The notes below the pieces were generated by a model, which searched no databases, was not told the DNA's origin, and saw only the letters and a program-made list of their open reading frames with translations. Of a DNA stretch of 21,179 nt, positions 1 to 7,133 are shown piece after piece. The translations under genes and the position numbers were made by a program. Numbering within the stretch: position 1 is the stretch's first letter; each line of letters begins with the position of its first letter. Source of the stretch: a virus. The stretch covers positions 1-21,179 of the IMG/VR virus record IMGVR_UViG_3300037189_005864, one strand, 5' to 3'.

Positions 1-2
1 AG

Positions 3-98
3 TTTGCAGATGAAGAACTTGGAACTATTAGAACTGATTTTGATTTTGGTGTTATTCAAGGAATGAAATGGTATAGAGAACAATTAAAAAATAAATAA
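3..98 (+). CDS. C-terminal end of an unidentified upstream phage protein (partial)
   Basis: The reading frame starting at base 3 is open from the window edge and ends at TAA 96-98, giving 31 residues that finish in a basic, hydrophilic tail (WYREQLKNK). The start lies outside the window. The next small ORF begins 2 nt downstream on the same strand, so this is probably the last part of a gene co-transcribed with the terminase block. The fragment is too short for a family assignment. Confidence 0.5.
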   Translation, partial: FADEELGTIRTDFDFGVIQGMKWYREQLKNK

Positions 99-100
99 TT

Positions 101-181
101 ATGCAAACTTTAGCTGTAATAGGCTTACTAGCCTTTATAGTAGCTTTAATAGCTTACATAGATAAAAAAATAGACGATTAA
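101..181 (+). CDS. 26-residue single-span membrane micropeptide
   Basis: An ATG at 101 opens a 26-codon frame ending at TAA 179-181. That stop overlaps the next gene's ATG (TAATG), as seen repeatedly in this window. Residues 3-20 are almost all hydrophobic (LAVIGLLAFIVALIAYI), followed by a charged DKKIDD tail, so the peptide should be one membrane helix with the charged end probably cytoplasmic. The 2-nt gap before it and the stop/start overlap after it support a translated gene rather than chance. Function is unknown. It is too small to be a canonical holin, and no lysis gene is adjacent. Confidence 0.5.
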   Translation: MQTLAVIGLLAFIVALIAYIDKKIDD

Positions 182-429
182 TGAAAGCAAACTTAACCTT
201 TGACCTCAGCGACCCGGACGATAAAAAAGAGTTTTTACGTTGCGCCAAGTCTTTAGATATGGCTATAGCCCTTTGGGACATATTACACAATACCAAAAAA
301 ACCTTTGAAAGAGAACTAGAGAACAAACCCTACTACGAACAAGGGACCGAACTACTAGACCAAGTTTTCTCTAAGATTTGGGAGATAACCGAGGAGAACG
401 GTATAAACATAGACGAGTTATTAGATTAA
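181..429 (+). CDS. Small conserved phage protein upstream of terminase
   Basis: An 82-residue acidic protein with no membrane segment. Its N-terminus reads as a short beta strand followed by charged helices (LSDPDDKKEF, then SLDMAIALWDIL). This resembles a family of roughly 80-residue phage proteins that carry an ALWDIL-type segment and often lie just before terminase genes; I recognise the family only from general similarity and know no established function. It starts on the stop of the membrane peptide and ends 36 nt before the small terminase ATG. That gap holds a Bacteroidota-type promoter box, so this gene may close an upstream transcript. Confidence 0.6.
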   Translation: MKANLTFDLSDPDDKKEFLRCAKSLDMAIALWDILHNTKKTFERELENKPYYEQGTELLDQVFSKIWEITEENGINIDELLD

Positions 430-433
430 TTTG

Positions 434-441
434 TACCTTTG
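434..441 (+). promoter_or_regulatory. Candidate Bacteroidota -7 promoter box before terminase genes
   Basis: The octamer TACCTTTG matches the Bacteroidota -7 consensus TAnnTTTG. It lies in the 36-nt gap between the small protein and the terminase small subunit, 24 nt before the ATG, followed by an AT-rich stretch. No clear TTG/TTTG -33 element sits about 20 nt upstream. The octamer is expected by chance about a dozen times per strand in a window of this composition, so only its intergenic position makes it a candidate. Confidence 0.35.
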
Positions 442-465
442 ATTAATTAATTAATTTTTTATTAA

Positions 466-729
466 ATGGACGGACGTAAAAATAACGGAGGACATAGTAC
501 AAAGGGGAAAGCGGGCCGTAAGCCAAAAACCGACGAACAAAGCCTTATTGAGCAAATGGACGCTTACCTAGCTCCTACTCAGTATTGGGAACTACTAGCC
601 AATAAATGCGCTCAAGGGGATAGCCATTGTATTAAACTTTGGGGGGCTTATCGTTTTGGTCAGCCTAAGCAAACTATAGACAATAACATAACAGTACAAG
701 AGCCAATAATAGTAGATTGGAGCAAATAA
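466..729 (+). CDS. Probable terminase small subunit
   Basis: An 87-residue protein with a basic, glycine-rich N-terminus (residues 3-20, ending GRKPK), then helical segments (residues 26-60) that could form the DNA-binding helices of a small terminase subunit. It is shorter than many small terminases (usually 120-180 residues) and I see no unambiguous helix-turn-helix. The call therefore rests mostly on position: it immediately precedes the large subunit and overlaps it by 13 nt. The subunit would recognise packaging-initiation DNA and load the large subunit. It lies just downstream of a candidate promoter and uses an ATG after an AT-rich leader without a Shine-Dalgarno sequence. Confidence 0.6.
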   Translation: MDGRKNNGGHSTKGKAGRKPKTDEQSLIEQMDAYLAPTQYWELLANKCAQGDSHCIKLWGAYRFGQPKQTIDNNITVQEPIIVDWSK

Positions 730-2108
730 AATTTACCCCTACGGATAAACAAAAGGAAGCGCACGAGCTTTTAAAGACTAACAATATAGTACTTTATGGC
801 GGCGCTATACGTGGGGCAAAAAGCTATTGGGGCTGCCTAGAGATTATTACTTTTTGTTTTCAGTATCCTAACTCTCGTTGGCTTATGCTCCGGGAAACTA
901 TGCCGACTATTAAGGCCACACTATTAAAAACATTTACCGAGAACTTTCTTAACAAGGGCTTTATAAGCTATGTAAAAGACTTTAACCAACAAAGCTTAGT
1001 CTTAACTTGGGTAAATGGCTCACAAATTTTATTTATGGCCGAGGGATACGATACCGACAAGGACCTAAATAGATTTAGAGGGTTAGAGATTAACGGGGCT
1101 TTTATTGACGAGGTTAACGAAGTCCAAGAGGTTACTTTTGATAAAGTCTTAGAGCGTGCGGGTAGTTGGTTTCACTCCAAAGGTTGTCCTACTAAAATAC
1201 TTATGAGCTGTAACCCTTCGCAAGGGTGGGTAAAAGATAGGTTTTATAACCCTTGGAAAGAGAATAAGTTACCCAACGGAATAGCCTACATACAAGCTAA
1301 AATAACCGATAACCCCTATATCCCCGAAGCTTACCTAGAAAGCCTTAAAATGTTACCTAGGTATCAGTATATGGCCTTTGTTGAGGGAGATTGGGACGTA
1401 AGCCTAAAGATAGGAGGCGAGTTTTACAAATGCTTTGAACTAGACGACCACGTAGGACCAACGAAGTACGACCCTAGCTTACCCTTACACATATCTTGGG
1501 ACGATAACGTTAACCCTTATTTACCCTTGGGGATATTTCAGATAAGAGGCAAAGAGTTATTTATGATTGACGAGATAGCGGGAGAAAACCCTAACAATAC
1601 AGTAAAAGCCGTTTGTAATGAGTTTAAACGTAAGTACCAAGGACATACAACCGGGTTATTTATCTACGGGGACGCTACAGCTAACAAAGAAGACACTAAG
1701 TTAGAGAAAGGGTATAACTTTTACCGATTAATCTTAGAGGAGTTAAAAGACTTTAAGCCTAGTTTAAGAGTGCTAAGAGCTAACCCGTCCGTAGTTATGC
1801 GGGGTAATTGGATAAATACAATACTAGAGAAAGAGTTAAGAGGAATAAAAATAAAAATAGGAGAAAATTGTAAGAAAACTATAAACGATTTTGTACTTTT
1901 GAAAGAGGCTTCAGATGGGACTAAACTTAAAGAAATGGAAACGGACCCAAGGACTAAGGTAAGGTATCAAAAAGTAGGACACTTTACCGATTTATTTGAT
2001 TATTTAATGGTTTCAGCTTTTGCGCAAGATTTTGACCTATATCAGCGCGGCGGTACGGATATTTTAATTAACTTTGGTAAAAACATACCAAGTAAAAACG
2101 TATATTAA
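717..2108 (+). CDS. terL: Terminase large subunit (packaging ATPase-nuclease)
   Basis: This is the motor that pumps phage DNA into proheads and cuts the concatemer. The 463 residues fit the family. The N-terminal ATPase shows a Walker A motif at residues 28-36 (GGAIRGAKS), a Walker B motif at 127-132 (GAFIDE, with D131 and E132), and a coupling motif at 164-167 (SCNP). The C-terminal RNase H-like nuclease shows the expected acidic residues at D262 (WDDN), D319 (YGDA) and D425/D428 (FTDLFDYL). The start is a TTG at 717 inside the end of the small-subunit gene; the first in-frame ATG would remove the Walker A motif, so TTG is favoured. The stop overlaps the next ATG by one base. It looks like the PBSX/Terminase_6-type branch. 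Confidence 0.95.
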   Translation: MEQIKFTPTDKQKEAHELLKTNNIVLYGGAIRGAKSYWGCLEIITFCFQYPNSRWLMLRETMPTIKATLLKTFTENFLNKGFISYVKDFNQQSLVLTWVNGSQILFMAEGYDTDKDLNRFRGLEINGAFIDEVNEVQEVTFDKVLERAGSWFHSKGCPTKILMSCNPSQGWVKDRFYNPWKENKLPNGIAYIQAKITDNPYIPEAYLESLKMLPRYQYMAFVEGDWDVSLKIGGEFYKCFELDDHVGPTKYDPSLPLHISWDDNVNPYLPLGIFQIRGKELFMIDEIAGENPNNTVKAVCNEFKRKYQGHTTGLFIYGDATANKEDTKLEKGYNFYRLILEELKDFKPSLRVLRANPSVVMRGNWINTILEKELRGIKIKIGENCKKTINDFVLLKEASDGTKLKEMETDPRTKVRYQKVGHFTDLFDYLMVSAFAQDFDLYQRGGTDILINFGKNIPSKNVY

Positions 2109-2983
2109 TGGCTTACTTAATACCTTACGATTATAAAGTTAATATCCAAGATATTAACATACAGCAAATAATAAACTCGGACGAGTCTATAAGAGATAGG
2201 GCTCAATTAGCGGGAGAGGCTGAAGCTAAAAGCTATCTAAAACAAAAATACGATACTTCTAGGGAGTTTCAAGATATTTTCCCTTACTCTTATACTAAAA
2301 CTTACGTACCCTTTAATCGTTTCTACTTAGACGCTGACGCTTATAGTACAACTACTAGCTATGCCGTACACGATTTAACATTATACAATGGTAGTGTATA
2401 TAGTTGCTCGGCCGTAACTACGGGAGCTTTTGACCCTACTAAATGGACTATACTAGGTAAACAATATACTATATTTTACGTGTTACCTCCTTACCCGGAG
2501 TTTAACTATTCTAGTATGTATAATATAGGCGACGTAGTCTATTTTAAGGGTAATATCTATACTTGTAGGGTACAAACTTCGGTACTAGACCACGATACAG
2601 CCTTACAATATGGCACTATACAAAACTTACCTTTACCAAACGTCGCACCCGACGACCCTATTAGCGGTATTCATTATTGGGGAGCGCCTACAGTTTATGT
2701 AGTGAACAACCAACTACCTACAAACACTAACTTATTTTCTCAGTCAGATAATAGGGACGCTCAAATGGTCCTTTATACGTGTGATATTGTTTTGTATCAT
2801 TTACACGCTAGGATAGCTCCTAGGAATATCCCGGACCTAAGAGTAAAGAGATACGACGACGCGATAGCTTGGTTAAAAATGTGTGCCGAGGGCGCAATAA
2901 CTCCGAATTTACCCTTAATACAACCAAAACAAGGTAACCGTATAAGATACGGCGGTAATATAAGACAAATAAACTCTTACTAA
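2108..2983 (+). CDS. Mu gp36-like head-tail connector with inserted carbohydrate-binding-like modules
   Basis: The ends resemble the DUF1320/Mu gp36 head-completion family: an N-terminal helical part (residues 14-50, with AEAKSYLKQKYD) and a C-terminal helical part (residues 217-262: CDIVLYHLHAR, then KRYDDAIAWLKMCAEG). Typical members are about 130-150 residues, whereas this protein has 291. The excess is a central beta-rich stretch. Residues 80-117 and 134-192 each read like a CBM5/12 module (GDVVYFKGNIYTC; LTLYNGSVYSC; ending in W). The protein would sit in the neck below the portal, with the modules probably exposed. It begins on the terminase stop and lies 3 nt before the portal gene; in Mu the gp36 gene lies after the capsid gene. 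The family call is from pattern recognition. Confidence 0.65.
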   Translation: MAYLIPYDYKVNIQDINIQQIINSDESIRDRAQLAGEAEAKSYLKQKYDTSREFQDIFPYSYTKTYVPFNRFYLDADAYSTTTSYAVHDLTLYNGSVYSCSAVTTGAFDPTKWTILGKQYTIFYVLPPYPEFNYSSMYNIGDVVYFKGNIYTCRVQTSVLDHDTALQYGTIQNLPLPNVAPDDPISGIHYWGAPTVYVVNNQLPTNTNLFSQSDNRDAQMVLYTCDIVLYHLHARIAPRNIPDLRVKRYDDAIAWLKMCAEGAITPNLPLIQPKQGNRIRYGGNIRQINSY

Positions 2984-2986
2984 TTT

Positions 2987-4315
2987 ATGGCAAATATACT
3001 CAGTCAAGTAAAAAACTATCTTTTTCCGACTCCCGACAACCCTTTAACGCAAGACCGTCCTAGTGATTGGCGGACTATTAAAAACCCGGAGAGAAACTTA
3101 CGCTCTTACATTACACCCGTACAGCTACAACGTATTCGCCACGACGTGCAACTATGGAGAGAAGCCGTAGGAGAAGCGGAGCAAGCTTGGTATCCTCATA
3201 GGGTAAGAATGCAAAGAATGTATATAGATACAGTCTTAAACGGCCACGTAAGCGCGTGTATGTCAAGACGTAAAAACTTAACTTTGTTAAAAGATTTTAA
3301 GCTTTGTAATGACCTAGGAGAGGAAAACGAAATAGCTACCAAGTTAATTAAAAAATCTTGGTTTAACCTTTACTGCAACTATGTACTAGACGCTCAATTT
3401 TTTGGGTATTCGCTAATTTCTTTAGGCGACCTAGTTAACGACGAGTTTCCTAAGCTAACAACTATAAGACGTTTTAACATAAGCCCCGACCGATTGAACG
3501 TTACCTCTTACGTTTATTCTTTGAGTGGTGCGCAATTTATGGAGGACCCTTATAGACTTTGGAATATATACACTCCAACAAGTACCGAGGTAGGTATATC
3601 TTTGTGCGGGTATGGTTTACTTTATAAAGTGGCTATGTATGAAATTATATGTAGAAATACTTTAGGCTTTAATACTGACGCTGCGGAGTTGTACGGTATG
3701 CCTATAAGAAAAGGTAAGACAAGTAAGACCAACGAAGAGGAAAGAGCTTTATTTGAGAAAGCTTTAGCTCAAATGGGTAGCGCGGGTTATATCCTTATGG
3801 ATACAATGGACGAGCTAGACCTAGTAGAGTCAAGCGGTAGCGGAGCGGGGTTTAAAATATATGAGTCTTTAGAGAAACGTTGCGAGGCTAAAATAAGCAA
3901 AGTATTACTAGGACACGCTGACGCGTTAGATAGTACTGCGGGTAAGTTAGGAGCGGGACAAGGCGAAGACTCTCCCGTAGCTCAAGCGTTACAAGACGTA
4001 CAAACTACCGATATAAGATTTTTAGAGTCTAACATTAATACCGAGCTTTTGCCTAGATTAAGAGAGTTAGGCTTAGCAATACCCGAAGACTTACACTTTG
4101 AGATTAAGAACGACGAGGAAAGAGAGGAGGCAAGACGTAGAGAGGACCAAAGTAATAAAATGACGGCCGACATAGCGCAAGTAATGAAAAACGCGGGCTT
4201 ACAAATGGACTCAGCTTATTTTGAGGAAAGGACGGGAATACCTACGACACCAATAACGGCGCCAACTGATAACCTAACTAAAGTACAAAACAAGCTAAGA
4301 AATTTGTATAAGTGA
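2987..4315 (+). CDS. Portal protein, DUF935/Mu gp29-like
   Basis: A 442-residue protein at the portal position, following the terminase and preceding the Mu F homologue. The sequence fits the DUF935 (Mu gp29) portal family. It has an N-terminal part rich in basic residues (RIRHDVQLWREAVGEAE), a middle beta region, a conserved-looking LGHADALDSTAGKLG stretch around residues 310-325, and a long charged C-terminal helix (DEEREEARRREDQ). A dodecamer of this protein would form the DNA-entry vertex and bind the terminase and then the neck proteins. Its stop TGA overlaps the GTG start of the next gene by 4 nt (GTGA), which suggests translational coupling. Confidence 0.85.
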   Translation: MANILSQVKNYLFPTPDNPLTQDRPSDWRTIKNPERNLRSYITPVQLQRIRHDVQLWREAVGEAEQAWYPHRVRMQRMYIDTVLNGHVSACMSRRKNLTLLKDFKLCNDLGEENEIATKLIKKSWFNLYCNYVLDAQFFGYSLISLGDLVNDEFPKLTTIRRFNISPDRLNVTSYVYSLSGAQFMEDPYRLWNIYTPTSTEVGISLCGYGLLYKVAMYEIICRNTLGFNTDAAELYGMPIRKGKTSKTNEEERALFEKALAQMGSAGYILMDTMDELDLVESSGSGAGFKIYESLEKRCEAKISKVLLGHADALDSTAGKLGAGQGEDSPVAQALQDVQTTDIRFLESNINTELLPRLRELGLAIPEDLHFEIKNDEEREEARRREDQSNKMTADIAQVMKNAGLQMDSAYFEERTGIPTTPITAPTDNLTKVQNKLRNLYK

Positions 4316-5094
4316 AATATACTGATAAGCAAATAGAAGACTTTTTAGAGGGTATTTATAACGGGGATATAACCGTAGAGGAGATACCTAAAGATTTGTA
4401 TTTTGCCGTAGCTGATTATTTAAAGAAAGGGCTTTACAAAGGTTTTGGAGGTACTTTAGAGGACTATGTAGGTAAGGACTTAGAATTATTAGCCGAGTTA
4501 AGAGAGAATATATATTTATTTTCGGGTGCTAAGTGTTACCAAACTATAAGAGAGATAAGTACTTTTTTAGCTCAAGCTGATAACTTTAAACAATTTAAAG
4601 AAATGGCTTTGCCGTCTTACGACGCTCAAATGGTACAATACTTAGAAACTGAATATAATACGGCAATAGGTCAAGCTATGCAAGCGCAACAATGGAACGA
4701 AATAGAGAAAGAAAAAAAAGATTTTCCTTATTTACGTTACTCAGCGGTTGTAGACGATAGGACATCGGAGATATGCGAGCCTATAAATGGCGTTACGTTA
4801 CCCGTGGACGACCCTTTTTGGAATGAATATACTCCGCTTAATCACTTTAATTGTCGTTGTACGTTAGAGCAAATAGATAGATTTGAGGACGTAGAAACTA
4901 CAAGTAAAGAGGATATAGATAACTTAGTAAATGGCGACGGAGGCTTAAAGGAAACTGTTAACGACGCTTTTAAAATGAATTCGGGTAAAGACGGTTATAT
5001 TTTTAGCCCCGAACACCCTAACTTTGAGGTAGCGCCAAAAGATAGGGACTTAGCTAGAGAAAACTTTAACTTACCTATCCCGGAGAACGATTAA
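4312..5094 (+). CDS. Mu F / SPP1 gp7-like minor head protein
   Basis: A 260-residue protein with a Phage_Mu_F (PF04233) domain at about residues 105-188. The signature is a conserved Arg/Cys pair (DDRTSEICEPINGVTLP) followed by LNHFNCRC, with C155, H178, N180, C181 and C183. Members are minor head proteins that associate with the portal and enter the capsid; some are ejected with DNA. The start is GTG at 4312, overlapping the portal stop; no in-frame ATG offers a better N-terminus. The C-terminal tail after residue 190 is acidic and not conserved to my eye. The portal followed by Mu F order is standard in Mu-like and SPP1-like phages. Confidence 0.85.
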   Translation: MKYTDKQIEDFLEGIYNGDITVEEIPKDLYFAVADYLKKGLYKGFGGTLEDYVGKDLELLAELRENIYLFSGAKCYQTIREISTFLAQADNFKQFKEMALPSYDAQMVQYLETEYNTAIGQAMQAQQWNEIEKEKKDFPYLRYSAVVDDRTSEICEPINGVTLPVDDPFWNEYTPLNHFNCRCTLEQIDRFEDVETTSKEDIDNLVNGDGGLKETVNDAFKMNSGKDGYIFSPEHPNFEVAPKDRDLARENFNLPIPEND

Positions 5095-5104
5095 AATATA
5101 AAAT

Positions 5105-5467
5105 ATGAAACCAATAGAAGTAGTTAATAAAATGTTAGAGGCGAGGGACTGCCTACATTTAGTACATTGGAATACTAAAAGCTACGCCGAGCATAAAGCT
5201 TTAGGGAAGTTTTACGATAGTTGGCTAGACCTAGTAGATAGCTTTGTAGAAACTTACTCGGGACGTTACGGACGTATCGAGGGCAAAGTAGATATTTCGG
5301 TAAGCTCCGACTACGACTCTACTACATACCTAGAGGAGATAAGAACGTTTTTACAGTTAGAAGCGCCTACGGTTATAGCTCCTACTTTAGACGCGGACTT
5401 AGCTAATATCTTAGCGGATATGTTAGGCCTAGTTAATCATACTTTATACTTACTAACCCTTAAATAA
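5105..5467 (+). CDS. Dps/ferritin-like small phage protein
   Basis: A 120-residue, mostly helical protein. Residues 18-49 read like the ferroxidase segment of Dps: an HWN motif (H21-W22-N23), then H30, D45 and E49. The H30-to-D45 (15) and D45-to-E49 (4) spacings equal those between H63, D78 and E82 of E. coli Dps. The loop after HWN is three residues shorter than in Dps, and the position matching Dps D67 is glycine. The later half (residues 73-118) is another helical pair. It resembles a small phage family I know loosely as DUF5856. Whether it binds iron, coats DNA or is a virion part cannot be read from sequence. It sits between head genes, 10 nt after Mu F. Confidence 0.5.
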   Translation: MKPIEVVNKMLEARDCLHLVHWNTKSYAEHKALGKFYDSWLDLVDSFVETYSGRYGRIEGKVDISVSSDYDSTTYLEEIRTFLQLEAPTVIAPTLDADLANILADMLGLVNHTLYLLTLK

Positions 5468-5468
5468 T

Positions 5469-5747
5469 ATGTACAGTTTTAACAAATACGAGCCTACGTT
5501 TAACTCTACTATAGATTACTGCGGTAACTTAATAGAGTGCGCTAGGAAAAATCAAAAAGCCGTAAAAGCTTTACATTTAACCCCTATGTATTACGCGTGG
5601 TTTAAAAGCGGGGTACAAACTTTAATGAATAGACCTTTAGAGGACGAGGAGTTAATGCAATTTGACGGCGTGAACATTGAGCTAGGTACTAAGTTTCAAA
5701 CCAAAAGCGTAGTAATAGAATACTACGAAAACGCTATAAATGAGTAA
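5469..5747 (+). CDS. Hypothetical 92-residue neck-region protein
   Basis: I do not recognise this family. The protein is soluble and slightly acidic, with aromatic residues concentrated at residues 40-46 (MYYAWF) and no membrane segment or signal peptide. It starts 1 nt after the Dps-like gene and its end overlaps the tail-completion gene by 8 nt, so it is almost certainly co-translated with neck genes. Its size and position suggest a neck or head-completion factor, which is inference only. Confidence 0.6.
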   Translation: MYSFNKYEPTFNSTIDYCGNLIECARKNQKAVKALHLTPMYYAWFKSGVQTLMNRPLEDEELMQFDGVNIELGTKFQTKSVVIEYYENAINE

Positions 5748-6162
5748 GTTTAAATTTGATAAGATTTTAGATAAACTTCAGCAAACGAAGTCAACGCTGC
5801 CAAAGGTATTGGCTAACGACGCGAAAAGGTTTTTTTTAGCGTCTTGGAATAAGCAAGGTTGGGACGACGGGGGGATAAAACCTTGGGCAAAACGTAAAAA
5901 AGAAACAAAAAAAACTGAGGGTAAAGCTATTTTAGTTAGAACGAGTACTTTGAGGCGAGCTGTAGCAACAAGTTTAAAGACTGCAACTTTTGAAAAAATA
6001 AAATTTGAGGTAACTATGCCGAAAGGCGAGAAGTACCCAATATATCTAAATGAGGGTACTAACAAAATGCCGAAACGTCAATTTATGGGGGATAGTAAAA
6101 CCTTACGTAAATTGTTAGAAAAAAAACTTAACTTAGCAATTAAAGAAATATGGCGGGGATAG
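5740..6162 (+). CDS. Tail completion protein, Mu G / P2 S-like (Phage_tail_S)
   Basis: A 140-residue basic protein resembling the PF05069 virion morphogenesis family (Mu gpG, P2 gpS). The recognisable core is the C-terminal signature: YLNEGTNKMPKRQFMG, a variant of the family's HxxGxxxMPxRxFxG, then an amphipathic helix ending at IKEIWRG. The N-terminal half carries a Trp-containing segment (SWNKQGWDDGGIKPWAKRK) typical of these proteins. Members help join heads to contractile tails. It overlaps the preceding gene by 8 nt and the following gene by 13 nt. Confidence 0.75.
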   Translation: MSKFKFDKILDKLQQTKSTLPKVLANDAKRFFLASWNKQGWDDGGIKPWAKRKKETKKTEGKAILVRTSTLRRAVATSLKTATFEKIKFEVTMPKGEKYPIYLNEGTNKMPKRQFMGDSKTLRKLLEKKLNLAIKEIWRG

Positions 6163-6710
6163 CTCAAGTATATAGTAGTTTATTAAACAAAGTAAGAGAG
6201 ATTTCCTCCCTTGGCTTTGTGCATATATGGAACGACCAACTAAGACAACTAGAGGAGGGCGAGACTTACGTTTATCCTTTCCCTAACGCTTTTGTAGAGG
6301 TTATAGCCCCTACTGACTACGCGCCAATAGGGAGAGGATATGCTACCGGGGAGTTGACTGTAAGAATACACATAGGACACGAGGAATACGACGCGGGTAA
6401 TGGTAACTATGAGGAAAACACTAACGTATTTACTTATAGGGACCTAGTAATAAACAAATTAAACAGCTTTCAGCCTACAGCTTGTAGTAGTTTAATGAAA
6501 GTAAGCGAAACTCAAGACTACGTACATACAAACGTGTATCATTACATAATTGATTTTAGGTGCGCTTTTGTAGATAGTAAGGGAAGCTATGACGAGCAAA
6601 ATACTTTTACTGATAGTGTAATAACAGACCAAACCACTAGCGTAGTAGTAGACAAAGTAAACATTTACAATAAATTTGATTACACTTTTGACAATACTTT
6701 TAACTTTTAA
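6150..6710 (+). CDS. Probable tail terminator / Mu gp37-like neck protein
   Basis: A 186-residue protein with an alpha/beta layout: an N-terminal helix (AQVYSSLLNKVREI), strands with an FPNAFVEV segment, then alternating strands ending in YIIDFRCAFVD near residue 135. This layout (helix, strand around a Pro-Phe, then repeated strands) and its place directly after the Mu G/P2 S-like gene fit the tail-terminator group (Mu gp37/gpU-type) that caps the tail tube and binds the head. The last 45 residues are Thr/Asn/Phe-rich and low complexity. The start lies within the previous gene (13-nt overlap). The family call is tentative. Confidence 0.5.
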   Translation: MAGIAQVYSSLLNKVREISSLGFVHIWNDQLRQLEEGETYVYPFPNAFVEVIAPTDYAPIGRGYATGELTVRIHIGHEEYDAGNGNYEENTNVFTYRDLVINKLNSFQPTACSSLMKVSETQDYVHTNVYHYIIDFRCAFVDSKGSYDEQNTFTDSVITDQTTSVVVDKVNIYNKFDYTFDNTFNF

Positions 6711-6712
6711 CA

Positions 6713-7129
6713 ATGAATAAAGACGATTTATTAACGGAAGCTTCAGTAATACAAGGAGAAACGGCCACGGGAGCGAATACAGCTAATAGAATAGGTCAAA
6801 TGTTTACGGACATTATAAACAACGTTCAAGTAACTGAAGCCGCAGCCGAGCCATATTACCAAGTAGACTTAAGCGCGGGAGCTTATGCTATTACTACTAA
6901 TGGTATTTATGAAATAGTAGGAGTAGGAAACGCTATTACTTTTCCTAACCCGTCTAATTATGTAGGACAGCAAGTAATTTTATTAAATACTACGGGAATT
7001 GATGCGGGTATAGACGGTAGTAGGCCTTTATCAATAAATAACGAAAACGAGTACGATAATATCGTAGGAGGTAATGGAATGATTTTAATTTCAACGGGTA
7101 ATAGGTGGGTTTTAATTTCACAAATTTAA
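6713..7129 (+). CDS. Short tail-fibre-like / baseplate-associated protein
   Basis: A 138-residue protein. Residues 1-38 (LLTEASVIQGETATGANTANRIGQMFTDIINN) resemble the N-terminal anchor helix I have seen on Bacteroidota phage fibre proteins. The remaining 90 residues are beta-rich (ITTNGIYEIVGVG, MILISTGNRWVLISQI) and look like a small C-terminal receptor-binding or fibre-tip domain. It lies 2 nt after the tail-terminator candidate and 4 nt before the J-like gene, at the start of a four-gene fibre/baseplate cluster. It is probably a small virion fibre or spike trimer; this is inference from composition and neighbours. Confidence 0.5.
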   Translation: MNKDDLLTEASVIQGETATGANTANRIGQMFTDIINNVQVTEAAAEPYYQVDLSAGAYAITTNGIYEIVGVGNAITFPNPSNYVGQQVILLNTTGIDAGIDGSRPLSINNENEYDNIVGGNGMILISTGNRWVLISQI

Positions 7130-7133
7130 TTAA

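Noticed and set aside
101-181. Calling the 26-residue membrane peptide a holin
   Set aside because: It is too short, has no dual-start motif and has no adjacent endolysin; only a membrane helix can be supported.
1904-1912. TAnnTTTG promoter-like octamers inside genes (for example in the terminase gene and near 7609)
   Set aside because: The octamer is expected about a dozen times per strand by chance at this composition; only intergenic examples were kept.
5778-6065. Minus-strand ORF of 95 codons opposite the Mu G/P2 S-like gene
   Set aside because: Fully covered by a plus-strand gene with a recognisable family signature, and no promoter or terminator serves the minus strand.
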